Shown here: in pieces, positions 8,933 through 17,618 of the stretch
Position numbering within the stretch: position 1 is the stretch's first letter
Layout of the letters: each line of letters begins with the position of its first letter
Source of the DNA: Alistipes sp.
GTDB taxonomy: Bacteria > Bacteroidota > Bacteroidia > Bacteroidales > Rikenellaceae
Length of the DNA: 40,691 nt
Reading direction: 5' to 3'
NCBI GenBank assembly: GCA_017630735.1
Contig: JAGBUS010000042.1
Coordinates: forward strand, 1 to 40,691
Made by a program: the position numbers and the translations under genes
Notes under the pieces: model-generated
What the model saw: only the letters and a program-made list of their open reading frames with translations
Databases searched by the model: none
What the model was told of the DNA's origin: nothing

Positions 8933-10639
8933 TTATAATGCCATTAACATTAATAACTGCGCCGTCAACACTCGCAAGAACATAACCACTGGGTAAACAG
9001 TAGCATAACTTACGGCTGGCATATCGTTACCTGATGATACGCTGGCGAAGCCAAGTGCTGGAGGATCTGTCATAGAACCTGCCATAAGACCCATCATAGT
9101 GTAGTAGTTGAGCTTGAACTTGAGACGTGCAAGAAGAGCTACGAGAACAAGTGGCAACACGGTGATGATAACACCATAGCCTACCCACTTGTAACCACCG
9201 CCTACAACAGCATCAACGAAGCCATCACCTGCACCAATACCTACAGCTGCGAGGAACATAGCAAGACCAATCTCACGCATCATGAGGTTTGCACTCATGG
9301 TAGTATAGGTTACAAGGTGGAAGTGTGGACCAAAGCGACCAAGAAGGATAGCAATGATAAGTGGACCACCTGCCAAACCAAGCTTCACAGGCTGTGGGAT
9401 ATTCATCAAAGGCACTGAACCGAGCAATACACCAAGTGCGATACCGATAAATACAGGCAACAAGTTAGGGTGATCGAGCTTCTTAAGTGAGTTACCAAGA
9501 GCCTTCTCTGCCTGAGCAACTGCAGCCTCAGGACCAACAACCATAACCTTATCACCCACCTGAAGCTCCATACCCTGATATGGGATAAGATCAACACCAG
9601 CACGGTGAACACGTGTGATGTTGATACCATAGCGAGTACGAAGACGGAGGTCTGCAAAGGTCTTACCGTTAACATCCTCACGTGTAATGAGGATACGACG
9701 TGATACAAGAGGAGTAGACTGCATAGCTGTAGCACCCCACTCGTCACGAGACATCTCGATAGGCTTACCGAAGAATGCAAGGATAGCCTCGCTGTCCTCC
9801 TCAGTACAGATAACGCGCAAGCGATCACCGATAACAAGCTCAGAGTTACCATCTGCCATAACAATCTCGCCAGACTTGTGCATAATACGTGAGATTACGA
9901 ACTGACGATTGATAAGCATGTGTGCAACAGCAATCGTCTTACCTGCGAGCATCTCGTTAGTAAACTCCACAGAGTAACGCTGTGGGAGATTTGTCTCGTT
10001 GCTCATAGCTGCCAAGCCCTCATCCTCCTTCTTGAAGTCTACGCGGAGAACATAGCGCATGATAATCATCGTAGTGATGATACCCACAACGCCCAAAGGA
10101 TATGCTACGGCATAACCGAGCGAGATAGAGTTAGCAATCGTAGGGTTTGACATGCCAGAATCGGCGTATGCCTGCTGTGCAGCACCAAGACCTGGTGTGT
10201 TAGTCACCGCACCAGAGAGGACACCGACCATAGTAGGAAGTGGCTCACCAGTAATGAGGTGGATAGCATAGGCTGTAGCCACACCAAGAAATATCACCAA
10301 TGCAGCAAGACCAATAAGCTTCAAGCCTCCACTCTTGAGGGAAGAGAAGAAACCGGGACCTACCTGCAAACCGATGAAGAACACAAAGAGTATCAAACCG
10401 AACTCCTTGATAAAATGCAACGTGTCGTGGTGGATAGTACCCGAGTCAAGGAAATGACCGAAAGCGATACCCGTAAAGAGAATCCAGGTCATACCGAGCG
10501 AGATACCCTTAATCTTAATACGACTAAGAGCAATACCCGAAGCAATAACCGCCGCCAACACAAATACAGTGTGAGCAATGGATGGGTGCATAGGGTCACC
10601 ACTACCCATAATCACAGTTTTCAACCAATTGAAATCCAT
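8933..10639 (-). CDS. AspT/YidE/YbjL-type transporter with two TrkA-C domains
   Basis: A 568-residue inner-membrane protein of the aspartate:alanine exchanger family. The order is about five or six hydrophobic helices, two central RCK_C/TrkA_C-like domains (around 200-290 and 290-375), then a second set of helices starting at LPVFIGIALGVLLG. The repeated GxxP-type motifs ALVIFLGVATAYA..GAVTNTPGLGAAQQA and GSMTDPPALGFASVSSG mark the two transport half-repeats of this family. The start MDFNWLKTVIMG is preferred over a Met 66 bases upstream, which would place the start closer to the promoter with a non-family N-terminus. The substrate cannot be told from sequence. Confidence 0.88.
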   Translation of the reverse strand: MDFNWLKTVIMGSGDPMHPSIAHTVFVLAAVIASGIALSRIKIKGISLGMTWILFTGIAFGHFLDSGTIHHDTLHFIKEFGLILFVFFIGLQVGPGFFSSLKSGGLKLIGLAALVIFLGVATAYAIHLITGEPLPTMVGVLSGAVTNTPGLGAAQQAYADSGMSNPTIANSISLGYAVAYPLGVVGIITTMIIMRYVLRVDFKKEDEGLAAMSNETNLPQRYSVEFTNEMLAGKTIAVAHMLINRQFVISRIMHKSGEIVMADGNSELVIGDRLRVICTEEDSEAILAFFGKPIEMSRDEWGATAMQSTPLVSRRILITREDVNGKTFADLRLRTRYGINITRVHRAGVDLIPYQGMELQVGDKVMVVGPEAAVAQAEKALGNSLKKLDHPNLLPVFIGIALGVLLGSVPLMNIPQPVKLGLAGGPLIIAILLGRFGPHFHLVTYTTMSANLMMREIGLAMFLAAVGIGAGDGFVDAVVGGGYKWVGYGVIITVLPLVLVALLARLKFKLNYYTMMGLMAGSMTDPPALGFASVSSGNDMPAVSYATVYPVVMFLRVLTAQLLMLMAL

Positions 10640-10715
10640 TGTGTTTTTATGTTTTTGGGTTATAAGTTCTAAATAATGTTCAAAAGCACACTTTCCTATA
10701 TGCAAATAGTCGGCA

Positions 10716-10746
10716 CAAAGATATATAATTTTTTTATATATTCAAC
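10716..10746 (-). promoter_or_regulatory. Promoter of the AspT-like transporter
   Basis: TTG (10744-10746), 20 bases, TATCTTTG (10716-10723) on the minus strand. This leaves a leader of about 70 nt to the chosen start. Confidence 0.6.
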
Positions 10747-10817
10747 AATCTAACGGCAACAAACACTCTCTCAACTTATCCTACAAGGCATCTACATGGT
10801 GTAAATATATATTTTTT

Positions 10818-10849
10818 TGGTGATTATAAAATAAATGTGTATCTTTGCG
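10818..10849 (+). promoter_or_regulatory. efp promoter
   Basis: TTTG (10818-10821), 20 bases, TATCTTTG (10842-10849) is an exact match to the sigma-ABfr consensus. The start codon follows 50 bases downstream. Confidence 0.75.
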
Positions 10850-10898
10850 AGGTTAAACAAACGCGATACATATAATTTAACTAAATAACATTTTACGT

Positions 10899-11471
10899 AT
10901 GACTATTACAGCATCAGACATCAAGATTGGTATGTGCGTGGAGATGGACGGTAAGACATTCATCGTTGTAGACTTCCAGCACTGCAAGCCAGGTAAGGGC
11001 CCTGCTTTCGTTCGTTCTAAGCTCAAGAACCTTGAGAATGGTAACGTTCTCGATAAGACTTTCTCTTCTGTATCACAGAAGATCGAGCAGGTTCGCGTAG
11101 AGCGTCGTCCATACCAGTTCACTTACGAGGATGACCTCGGTGCTCACTTTATGCACACTGAGACTTTCGAGGAGATCAACATCGACAAGAACCTTATCAA
11201 CAACTCAGACCTTATGGCTGATGGTCAGATCGTTGAGGTTATGTTCCACACTGAGAAGGAGACTGTTCTTTCTGCAGAGCTTCCTCCAATCGTTGATATG
11301 GAGGTTACTTACACTGAGCCAGGTGTACGTGGCGATACCGCTTCAACAAACTCTTTGAAGGCTGCTACAGTAAACACTGGTGCAACTATCAAGGTGCCAC
11401 TCTTCATCAACACAGGTGATAAGATTCGTGTTGACACTCGTACACGTGAGTACTACGAGCGTATTAAGTAA
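10899..11471 (+). CDS. efp: Elongation factor P
   Basis: EF-P (190 residues, three beta-barrel domains) enters the ribosomal E site and rescues stalling at polyproline. The tip loop reads CKPGKGPAF with Lys33 at the position of modified Lys34 of E. coli. This lysine is therefore a candidate modification site, but no epmA, epmB or other modifying gene is in the window. The C-terminal signature around KVPLFINTGDKIRVDTRTREY is complete. The gene is monocistronic, with an exact promoter match and an intrinsic terminator. Codon choice is visibly simpler than in its neighbours, as expected for a highly expressed gene. Confidence 0.98.
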   Translation: MTITASDIKIGMCVEMDGKTFIVVDFQHCKPGKGPAFVRSKLKNLENGNVLDKTFSSVSQKIEQVRVERRPYQFTYEDDLGAHFMHTETFEEINIDKNLINNSDLMADGQIVEVMFHTEKETVLSAELPPIVDMEVTYTEPGVRGDTASTNSLKAATVNTGATIKVPLFINTGDKIRVDTRTREYYERIK

Positions 11472-11492
11472 TACGAGCCCAAAGCAAGTATG

Positions 11493-11523
11493 GAGTCCGA
11501 CTGAGAAGTCGGGCTCTTTTTTT
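11493..11523 (+). terminator. efp intrinsic terminator
   Basis: GAGTCCGACT (11493-11502), loop GAGA, then AGTCGGGCTC and seven T. The ten-base stem contains one G-T pair. Confidence 0.9.
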
Positions 11524-11527
11524 ATGA

Positions 11528-11586
11528 GAAAAGTGAAAGGTGAAAAGTGAAAAGTGTGGTGCGCTAAAGCGCAAGTTTTATTTATG
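11528..11586 (+). repeat. GTGAAAR heptamer tract R2 with mini-hairpin
   Basis: GTGAAAR units, then TGCGCTAAAGCGCA and GTTTTATTTAT. It begins just after the efp terminator, 56 bases beyond the stop codon, and so is probably separated from the efp mRNA. Confidence 0.7.
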
Positions 11587-11710
11587 GGTGGAGATAGGGA
11601 TTGATGGGTAATTATGGGTAATAATGGTGAAGTTAGGGAAGTTAAGGAGGTTAAGGGAAATCACTAATTTCACTAAATTCCTTAATTTCACTAAAACACT
11701 ACCCTCCCCA
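11586..11710. repeat. 9-10-nt periodic tract C1
   Basis: Units like GGGTAATTAT and GGGAAGTTAA repeat about every 9-10 nt, then a complementary stretch (TTCCTTAATTTCACTAAA) follows. The two halves can fold on each other imperfectly. Confidence 0.6.
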
Positions 11711-11718
11711 ACGAGATA

Positions 11719-11846
11719 AATTTTGTTGTCAGAAGGCAGTAGATGCAACGCTCGGCAAAAAAAGCCACCAATGGGTAGTACATGACGTACGTCCCATTGG
11801 TGGCGTTTTTGTTTGCGGCAGCAGATGCTGCCTTATCACAACAAAA
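11719..11846. repeat. Composite nested-hairpin repeat, copy B4, abutting the DPP-IV stop
   Basis: Outer arms TTTTGTTGTCAGAAGGCAG and CTGCCTTATCACAACAAAA pair. The inner perfect stem GCCACCAATGGG (11764-11775) pairs with 11793-11804 and is capped by GTAC-ATGAC-GTAC. Seven T follow the inner stem on the minus strand, so it should end the peptidase transcript. Confidence 0.8.
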
Positions 11847-13976
11847 TTATAGGTTGGCGATAGTATAATCTACCATCTTCTGTCTGATATTAAACATATC
11901 ATCAGGACGCATAGAGTGGTTCTGATCAGGGTATACCATCATATCATACTGCTTACCTGCACGGTTAAGAGCACGACACATCTCCATAGCGTTCTGGAAA
12001 TGAACGTTATCATCTGCAGTACCGTGGATAATCAAAAGACGAGTGTTGAGGCTTAGACGATCAGCAAAGTTAATTGGCGAATTATCGTCATAGCCTGCAG
12101 GATTATCCTGTGGTAGACCATTGTAAATCTCGGTGTAAATAGAGTCGTAGTAACGCCATGATGTTACAGGTGCTACAGCGATAGCCATCTTGAAGATACC
12201 ATCACCCTTAAGAGCACAACCAAGAGCCATGAAGCCACCATACGACCAACCATAGATACCTACGCGCGATGCGTCGATAAACTCCTGCGATGCAAGGTGA
12301 CGAGCGAAAGAGATCTGATCCTCAACCTCACAGTGACCAAGGTTTGCGTATGTCACCTTCTTATAAGCCTCACCACGGTAGCCTGTACCACGAGCATCGC
12401 AGCAAGCGATGATGTAGCCATTACGTGCAAGTGTCTCCTCCCAATCGGTAGTATAACGATTAGCAATCTCCTGTGAGCCTGGACCTGAGTACTGGGTCAT
12501 GAGAACAGGATACTGCTTCGCAGGGTCGAAGTTCTCAGGATAGATAAGGTAGTACTGAAGCTCGTCGCCACGCTCCGTAGTGAAGGTTGCATAGTGACGC
12601 TGATACTTAGGGGCTTCGGTCTTTGGCTCCTCAAGCATCAAAGAGCGCACGAGCTTACCTTTATTATTATATACGCCTGCTGTAGGATAGCAATCTGTTG
12701 CTGAGTGCTCCGCAGCAAAGTACTTCATATCTGCTGATGGGTACACACGCCAATAACCAGGCTTAGAGAGCAAGCACTCCTTCTTGCTACCATCAAGGCT
12801 TACAGAGTATAGATGACGCTCAAGTGGCGACTGCTCGGTAGACATATAGTATACAACATCCTTCTTAGGCGATAGACCAACAAACTGTGTTACCTCCCAC
12901 TCACCTGCAGTAATAGCATTTAGGCGACCCTCATTGATTGAATGTAGGTAAAGGTGGAACCAACCTGTAGATGTCTCCTCACGCACGATGAAACGCTCGC
13001 CATCGATAAAGGTAATAGTAGCGGCATTTGGACGCTCAACATAACGCTCATCCGACTCATCATAGATTACACGCTGAGTGCCATCATCCTCAACAAGCAC
13101 AACCTGGAAATGGTTCTGAAGGCGGTTTACGAGGTAGTAATATAGCTTACCTGCAGGAGTATAACCTACCTGTGGGATATACTGATCGGTCTCCGCGCCT
13201 GTATCAATCTGACGTGTCTCGCGTGTAGCGATATTATATACGTGGAGTGTAACGATAGAGTTCTCCTCACCAGCCTTAGGATACTTAAAGCGATAAGCAG
13301 TATTGTAAAGATTCTCATCGTAGCGCATCATCTCAAACTCCTTAACGCGGCTCTCATCAAACTTAAGGTATGCAATCTCCGAAGCATCTGGAGCAAAAGC
13401 ATACGCCTTAGTGAAGCCATACTCCTCCTCATATACCCAGTCTGTAGTACCGTTGATAATATGGTTCCACTTACCATCGTCTGTGATATTGTAGATATCG
13501 TTTGTAGCGATGTTGTAGAGGAAGATATCATTGTTATACGACATCGCAAGGAAACGTGAGTTTGGCGAGAATGAGATATCGCGAACATCGTCGATACGAA
13601 TTGTTGAGCCATCAGGACAAGCAATATAATAGTCCGAGATGTAAGAGTGGCGATAAATCTCCTGACGTGGAGACTGACCCTCATACTTCTCATAAAGAGC
13701 CATAGTGCCATCTGGTGACTTCACATACGACATGATGAGGTGATCGGTAGTAAATACCACCTTACCCTCCGAAGCCTTCTTATAGTCGTATAGCTTCACC
13801 GTTGTGCCATCAAGCTCCATATACTGATCGGTTCCTGCTGCAGGCGTAAGTGACGCTGGCGATATATAGTTAGGTGTTGCAGCATCACGCGCTGCAATCA
13901 TCTCAAGATAGCTAACCTGCGCTGAAGCACCCCAGGCAACTGCCATCATAGCTAAAGTACATAGTAGTTTTTTCAT
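11847..13976 (-). CDS. Dipeptidyl peptidase IV-like S9 peptidase
   Basis: A secreted serine exopeptidase (709 residues) expected to remove X-Pro or X-Ala dipeptides from peptide N-termini in the periplasm or at the surface. The start MKKLLCTLAMMAVA gives a signal peptide (cleavage near ASA|Q); an in-frame Met five codons upstream spoils it. An N-terminal beta-propeller (about 50-460) contains the DPP-IV family EE motif in DWVYEEEYGF. The C-terminal alpha/beta hydrolase domain carries Ser578 in GWSYGG, Asp656 in HGTADDN and His687 in DQNHSM. It is the last gene of a likely three-gene minus-strand unit, 46 bases after the 226-aa gene. Confidence 0.94.
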   Translation of the reverse strand: MKKLLCTLAMMAVAWGASAQVSYLEMIAARDAATPNYISPASLTPAAGTDQYMELDGTTVKLYDYKKASEGKVVFTTDHLIMSYVKSPDGTMALYEKYEGQSPRQEIYRHSYISDYYIACPDGSTIRIDDVRDISFSPNSRFLAMSYNNDIFLYNIATNDIYNITDDGKWNHIINGTTDWVYEEEYGFTKAYAFAPDASEIAYLKFDESRVKEFEMMRYDENLYNTAYRFKYPKAGEENSIVTLHVYNIATRETRQIDTGAETDQYIPQVGYTPAGKLYYYLVNRLQNHFQVVLVEDDGTQRVIYDESDERYVERPNAATITFIDGERFIVREETSTGWFHLYLHSINEGRLNAITAGEWEVTQFVGLSPKKDVVYYMSTEQSPLERHLYSVSLDGSKKECLLSKPGYWRVYPSADMKYFAAEHSATDCYPTAGVYNNKGKLVRSLMLEEPKTEAPKYQRHYATFTTERGDELQYYLIYPENFDPAKQYPVLMTQYSGPGSQEIANRYTTDWEETLARNGYIIACCDARGTGYRGEAYKKVTYANLGHCEVEDQISFARHLASQEFIDASRVGIYGWSYGGFMALGCALKGDGIFKMAIAVAPVTSWRYYDSIYTEIYNGLPQDNPAGYDDNSPINFADRLSLNTRLLIIHGTADDNVHFQNAMEMCRALNRAGKQYDMMVYPDQNHSMRPDDMFNIRQKMVDYTIANL

Positions 13977-14022
13977 AGCTGTATAGTTCATTTAGTTTTC
14001 ATTATTTCTGTGGTCGTAATCT

Positions 14023-14703
14023 CTAAATATCATCTATAGAGAAGTCGTAGCTTAAACGCTTACCTGTTGTAAACTTAGAGTTGTCGAGCTTGGTATTAAA
14101 CTGGTCGACAGTAACACGAATATTCTCCTCGTATGGTGGCATTAGAAGGTCGAAATTGAGAGCATAGTTAATAGCTGTCTCGATTATCGACACCAAAGCC
14201 TCGCGGTCTATCTTCTTTGTGCCAAATGCCATAGGGCGCACCAATGTCTGACGCTTACCCTCCACAAAGAAGCACTTCTCACGGTTTATGAAGATGCGAC
14301 CAACGAGATAACCCTCATCGGCACTACGGTTATACTTCATAGAGTCAGAGAGGAAGTTATAGATGTTGATAACTCCGATGTATGAGTTATCCTTGCTCTG
14401 CTGGACATAGCTATTCTGCCAAATGATGTGGTTAGAGTCAAACTCAAAGATATCGGTATGCATCTGGAAGATGAGGATATCACTTGCCACCTGCAACTGA
14501 GCTTCGAACTTTCCACGATCACGATACTCGATACGCACACGGCGGTCGAGCTTACCATCCAACTCATCATCTATCTCCGAAGCCATCTCGAAGAGTGTCT
14601 CCTTAAGTTCGTTAAATGTTGAGAAGGTATTGTCAAAAATCTGTTGCTTAAGCGTAGATTTTTTGACTATTGCCTCTAAGATCTTTTCACGAAGTGTACT
14701 CAT
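14023..14703 (-). CDS. Conserved-looking protein of unknown function (226 aa)
   Basis: I do not recognise a named family. The protein is soluble, has no signal peptide or membrane segment, and begins with a charged helical stretch (about 1-50) that could be coiled. The middle is beta-rich and aromatic (DILIFQMHTDIFEF, IIWQNSYVQQ, YIGVINIYNFLSDS). The part RIFINREKCFFVEGKRQ suggests a compact alpha/beta fold. Codon use matches the neighbours, and the gene is tightly placed (19 bases after the glucosaminidase, 46 before the DPP-IV gene). It is therefore likely a real gene in their operon, though a cytoplasmic protein between two exported enzymes is unexplained. Confidence 0.8.
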   Translation of the reverse strand: MSTLREKILEAIVKKSTLKQQIFDNTFSTFNELKETLFEMASEIDDELDGKLDRRVRIEYRDRGKFEAQLQVASDILIFQMHTDIFEFDSNHIIWQNSYVQQSKDNSYIGVINIYNFLSDSMKYNRSADEGYLVGRIFINREKCFFVEGKRQTLVRPMAFGTKKIDREALVSIIETAINYALNFDLLMPPYEENIRVTVDQFNTKLDNSKFTTGKRLSYDFSIDDI

Positions 14704-14722
14704 ATTTTGTCTGTTTTATCTT

Positions 14723-15832
14723 TTATCGTAGACGTATTATCTGTCCATCAACAAGCGTTGCATCCTCACGCAGACGATTAATCTTCGACAACTGATGCAA
14801 GCGTATACCATAGAGCTGCGATAGGAAGTGTAGCGTCTCACCCTTAGTAACGGTATGTAGCATATCACTACCATTCCAACGCGATAGCTTTCGCTCGATA
14901 TATACAATATCTCCCTCCTCAGGCTCTGCACCGCTCTTCATATCGTTAAACTTACGCAACGTAAGTGGTGCCACCTGGAACATCTCACCGATCTTGGCAA
15001 AGGTATCGCCACTCTTAGCTATAACGTAGTGAGCCTCATTAGTAAGATATACATTATATCCATAGTGAGAATTTATCGTTACACGGAAGTTGTTTGGATC
15101 AATACCTCTATCTGCATACGCCAACGTTGCATCACGCTCAACAGGAACATCTGCCTTAACTACGTCTGCCACCTCCGCTGCCACCTCGGTCTGCTGTGGG
15201 GCTAAGCTCTTAGGATCTACGTTTAACTCCTCAGCCACATACTTATCATACGCCTCAATACCATTTTTGCCATCGAGGAGATATAGGTGGTAACGCTCAA
15301 TAGTGCCTATTAGACGCTCAGCATAGTCTGGTGCAGTTGCATATCCCGCCTTCTTAAGACCCTTAGCCCAATTTTTGTAGTCGTCGCTGTCATACGCAAA
15401 GAGGAACTCATAACGCTTACCCTCGCTTAAAAACTCAGCATGATCCTGGAACGACTCCTCAACACTATCGTATACTCTAAAGCAATCATCAGGACGGTCA
15501 TCTGCATGGGTGATTGTACGACCTGTCCACGACGACTTACACTTTATGCAGAAATGGTTATTGGCGACACGCGCTAAGTAGCCATTACCAAATCCCGACT
15601 CAAGAATCGCCTGACCCATAGTGATACTCGCTGGGATACCATACACCTCCATATTCTCAATAGCCGTAGCACGCCACTTGTATATATACTCCTGAGGCGT
15701 TAGCTTCACCCACTCCTCGGTAGGCTGCTTCGCCTTATCTGCATCTGGCTCATTCACTTGCGCCATAACAGACGTCACCGAGAGTATTGCCACAAGAAGC
15801 GTTATTGCCACATTTTTTGAGTTAAATATCAT
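14723..15832 (-). CDS. Exported N-acetylglucosaminidase with LysM domains
   Basis: A cell-wall hydrolase (369 residues) predicted to cut GlcNAc-MurNAc bonds in peptidoglycan. The signal peptide ends near SVMAQ (25), using the Met at 15832 rather than the one at 15853. The glucosaminidase (GH73-like) domain spans about 45-200, with the likely catalytic Glu78 in AILESGFG and the family motif NNHFCIKC. Two LysM modules follow near the C-terminus (HYVIAKSGDTFAKIGEMF and LHTVTKGETLHFLSQLYGI), fitted to hold the enzyme on peptidoglycan. It is the first gene of the run glucosaminidase, unknown protein, DPP-IV. Confidence 0.9.
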   Translation of the reverse strand: MIFNSKNVAITLLVAILSVTSVMAQVNEPDADKAKQPTEEWVKLTPQEYIYKWRATAIENMEVYGIPASITMGQAILESGFGNGYLARVANNHFCIKCKSSWTGRTITHADDRPDDCFRVYDSVEESFQDHAEFLSEGKRYEFLFAYDSDDYKNWAKGLKKAGYATAPDYAERLIGTIERYHLYLLDGKNGIEAYDKYVAEELNVDPKSLAPQQTEVAAEVADVVKADVPVERDATLAYADRGIDPNNFRVTINSHYGYNVYLTNEAHYVIAKSGDTFAKIGEMFQVAPLTLRKFNDMKSGAEPEEGDIVYIERKLSRWNGSDMLHTVTKGETLHFLSQLYGIRLHQLSKINRLREDATLVDGQIIRLR

Positions 15833-15861
15833 AGACCTTTTTATTAAGTGCATTATTTTTG

Positions 15862-15869
15862 CAAATATA
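15862..15869 (-). promoter_or_regulatory. -7 element for the glucosaminidase operon
   Basis: TATATTTG on the minus strand, 30 bases before the start codon. No clear -33 box is visible. Confidence 0.4.
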
Positions 15870-15899
15870 GCAAAAAAATATGAAAGGTGGAATAGTAAA

Positions 15900-15961
15900 C
15901 AAAAAATAAGAAGAAGTTGTGTAACAAGGCAACCTTGGCATTGTTACACAACCTCTTCCGA
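15900..15961 (-). terminator. lemA terminator
   Basis: GTTGTGTAACAA (15916-15927) pairs perfectly with TTGTTACACAAC (15941-15952), with weaker GAAGA/TCTTC extension. On the minus strand the stem is followed by a T-rich run ending in TTTTTT. Confidence 0.8.
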
Positions 15962-15986
15962 TATTAATAGTTATAATCTATCGATA

Positions 15987-16571
15987 TTAAAACTCTACAA
16001 CAGGAGCCACCTCCGCACCCTCCTGTGCCTCGAACATTGTCATCTTATCGAAGCCAAACATACCTGCAAGGAGATTTGTTGGGAAACGACGAATAGAGGC
16101 GTTATATGTACGCACCTCCTCATTATACTTTCTACGCTCTGTAGATATACGATTCTCAGTACCCTCAAGCTGCTTCTGTAGCTCCATAAAGTTCTGGTTA
16201 GCCTTAAGATCTGGATAGTTCTCCGAAATAGCGATAAGACGACCAAGAGCAGAGCCTACCTCATTCTGTGCCTTCATCCACGCCTCCATCTGCTGAGGTG
16301 TCGCAGTCGAAGGATCGATAGATATTGATGTTGCATTGGCACGTGCATCGGTTACAGACTGAAGCGTCTCCTTCTCATGAGCAGCATAACCCTTTACCGT
16401 AGATACGAGATTAGGAATCAAATCGGCACGACGCTGATATACAGTCTCAACATTTGCCCACGCTTCATTCACCTTCTCCTGCTTAGTTACAAGACCATTG
16501 TAACCACCTACAGCCCACACAACCACTACGGCAACAATGCCGAGTACGATCCATAATGTTTTGTTCTTCAT
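15987..16571 (-). CDS. lemA: LemA family protein
   Basis: A 194-residue membrane-anchored protein with one N-terminal transmembrane helix (about 6-24) and a long helical periplasmic domain. Family landmarks are GGYNGLV, NEAWANVETVYQRRADLIPNL, a central coiled segment and YNASIRRFPTNLLAGMFGF. The cellular role of LemA is not settled. It follows the TPM-domain gene by 28 bases, and LemA and TPM proteins often sit together. The usual order puts lemA first; here it comes second. It ends at a strong hairpin terminator. Confidence 0.95.
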   Translation of the reverse strand: MKNKTLWIVLGIVAVVVVWAVGGYNGLVTKQEKVNEAWANVETVYQRRADLIPNLVSTVKGYAAHEKETLQSVTDARANATSISIDPSTATPQQMEAWMKAQNEVGSALGRLIAISENYPDLKANQNFMELQKQLEGTENRISTERRKYNEEVRTYNASIRRFPTNLLAGMFGFDKMTMFEAQEGAEVAPVVEF

Positions 16572-16599
16572 AGCTTATAATATTTTAGTTTATAATTCT

Positions 16600-17535
16600 T
16601 TACCAACTTGAGCCTGAGCCTCCGCCACCGAAGCTACCACCACCAAAGCCTCCGCCACCGCCGAAGCCACCAAAGCCACCACCACGCGAGCCAAATCCGC
16701 CCATAGGGAAGATGAAGACTCCACCACTGCCACCACCATTTCTACGATGTGGGTCGTTATCCTCGCGCTGACGAACAATATCCTTTTGGCAGTTGGCACA
16801 GTGCAAAGTCTCCACAAGGAGTACCACACCAGTCGAGAGGTGCATCCTCTCGCGTTTCACAAGCAGAAGTTTATGCTTCTTGCAATGCGGACACTTAACC
16901 AAGCGACGCTCATAGACAAGTAGCATGACTATTGGCAACACGACCAGCAGCAACACAAATACCAGCGCAAACATCATAGCCTCCTCATCCGCCTCAGCCT
17001 CGGCAATAGGCAAGTCACCACCCGAAAGCAACATATCAACAGCTCGCATGCCCTCTACCATACCCTCGGAATACTCTCCGCCACGAAAGTATGGCACCAT
17101 ATACTGCTGCTGTATACGATAACACATTGCATCAGTAAGCACACTCTCCACACCATAGCCCGTATGGAAACGAATCTCGCGCATATCCTCAACAAATAAG
17201 ATTCCGAGACCGTTATCTAGCTCGTCATCGCCTATGCCCCAACTCTCAAACAACGACTGAGAGAAATCAACCATATCTCGTGGTTGGATATCCTTAACAG
17301 CAACGATAGCTACCTCAGCAATACCACGCTGCTTAAGCGAATAACATAGCGAATCGAGTGTCGCCACCGCACCGACAGATAGAATACCATCAGGATTTGA
17401 GACAAATCGCGTGCGATCGCTAAGCTGAACATTAGGTATATCACCTACGCGATAGCTCTTGGCACTAAGCGGCATAGCGAGACTTAGCATCACCACTACC
17501 GCAGTGGCTAAATATTTTACAACTCCTTTAATCAT
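16600..17535 (-). CDS. TPM-domain membrane protein with zinc-ribbon and Gly-rich tail
   Basis: A 311-residue protein of the TPM (DUF477) family. In order: a signal peptide (cleaved near PLSA|K, 25), a periplasmic TPM domain (about 40-170, with SWGIGDDELDNGLGILFVEDMREIRFHTGYGVE), a transmembrane helix (about 190-210), a cytoplasmic four-cysteine cluster (CPHC and CANC) that looks like a zinc ribbon, and a tail of roughly 45 residues that is nearly all Gly, Ser and Phe. TPM proteins are linked to acid phosphatase activity or membrane-protein repair in other lineages; no role is shown here. It pairs with lemA. Confidence 0.9.
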   Translation of the reverse strand: MIKGVVKYLATAVVVMLSLAMPLSAKSYRVGDIPNVQLSDRTRFVSNPDGILSVGAVATLDSLCYSLKQRGIAEVAIVAVKDIQPRDMVDFSQSLFESWGIGDDELDNGLGILFVEDMREIRFHTGYGVESVLTDAMCYRIQQQYMVPYFRGGEYSEGMVEGMRAVDMLLSGGDLPIAEAEADEEAMMFALVFVLLLVVLPIVMLLVYERRLVKCPHCKKHKLLLVKRERMHLSTGVVLLVETLHCANCQKDIVRQREDNDPHRRNGGGSGGVFIFPMGGFGSRGGGFGGFGGGGGFGGGSFGGGGSGSSW

Positions 17536-17543
17536 AATTTATA

Positions 17544-17585
17544 CAAAACGAGCAACCTCTACTACTTTTATAGAGAGATTGCTCG
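17544..17585 (-). terminator. adk terminator
   Basis: CGAGCAA (17549-17555) and TTGCTCG (17579-17585) form the base of a stem with further CTCT/AGAG pairing. On the minus strand TTTTGT follows. It separates adk from the TPM-lemA pair. Confidence 0.65.
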
Positions 17586-17618
17586 TCGTACTATTTTCTA
17601 TCACCCACAGGTTAATTT

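Larger units (their letters stand above)
11472..11846. other. Convergent intergenic region after efp and the DPP-IV gene
   Basis: These 375 bases hold no gene. They contain the efp terminator, a GTGAAAR tract, a 9-10-nt periodic G-rich/C-rich tract and a composite hairpin element at the stop codon of the minus-strand peptidase gene. Confidence 0.8.
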
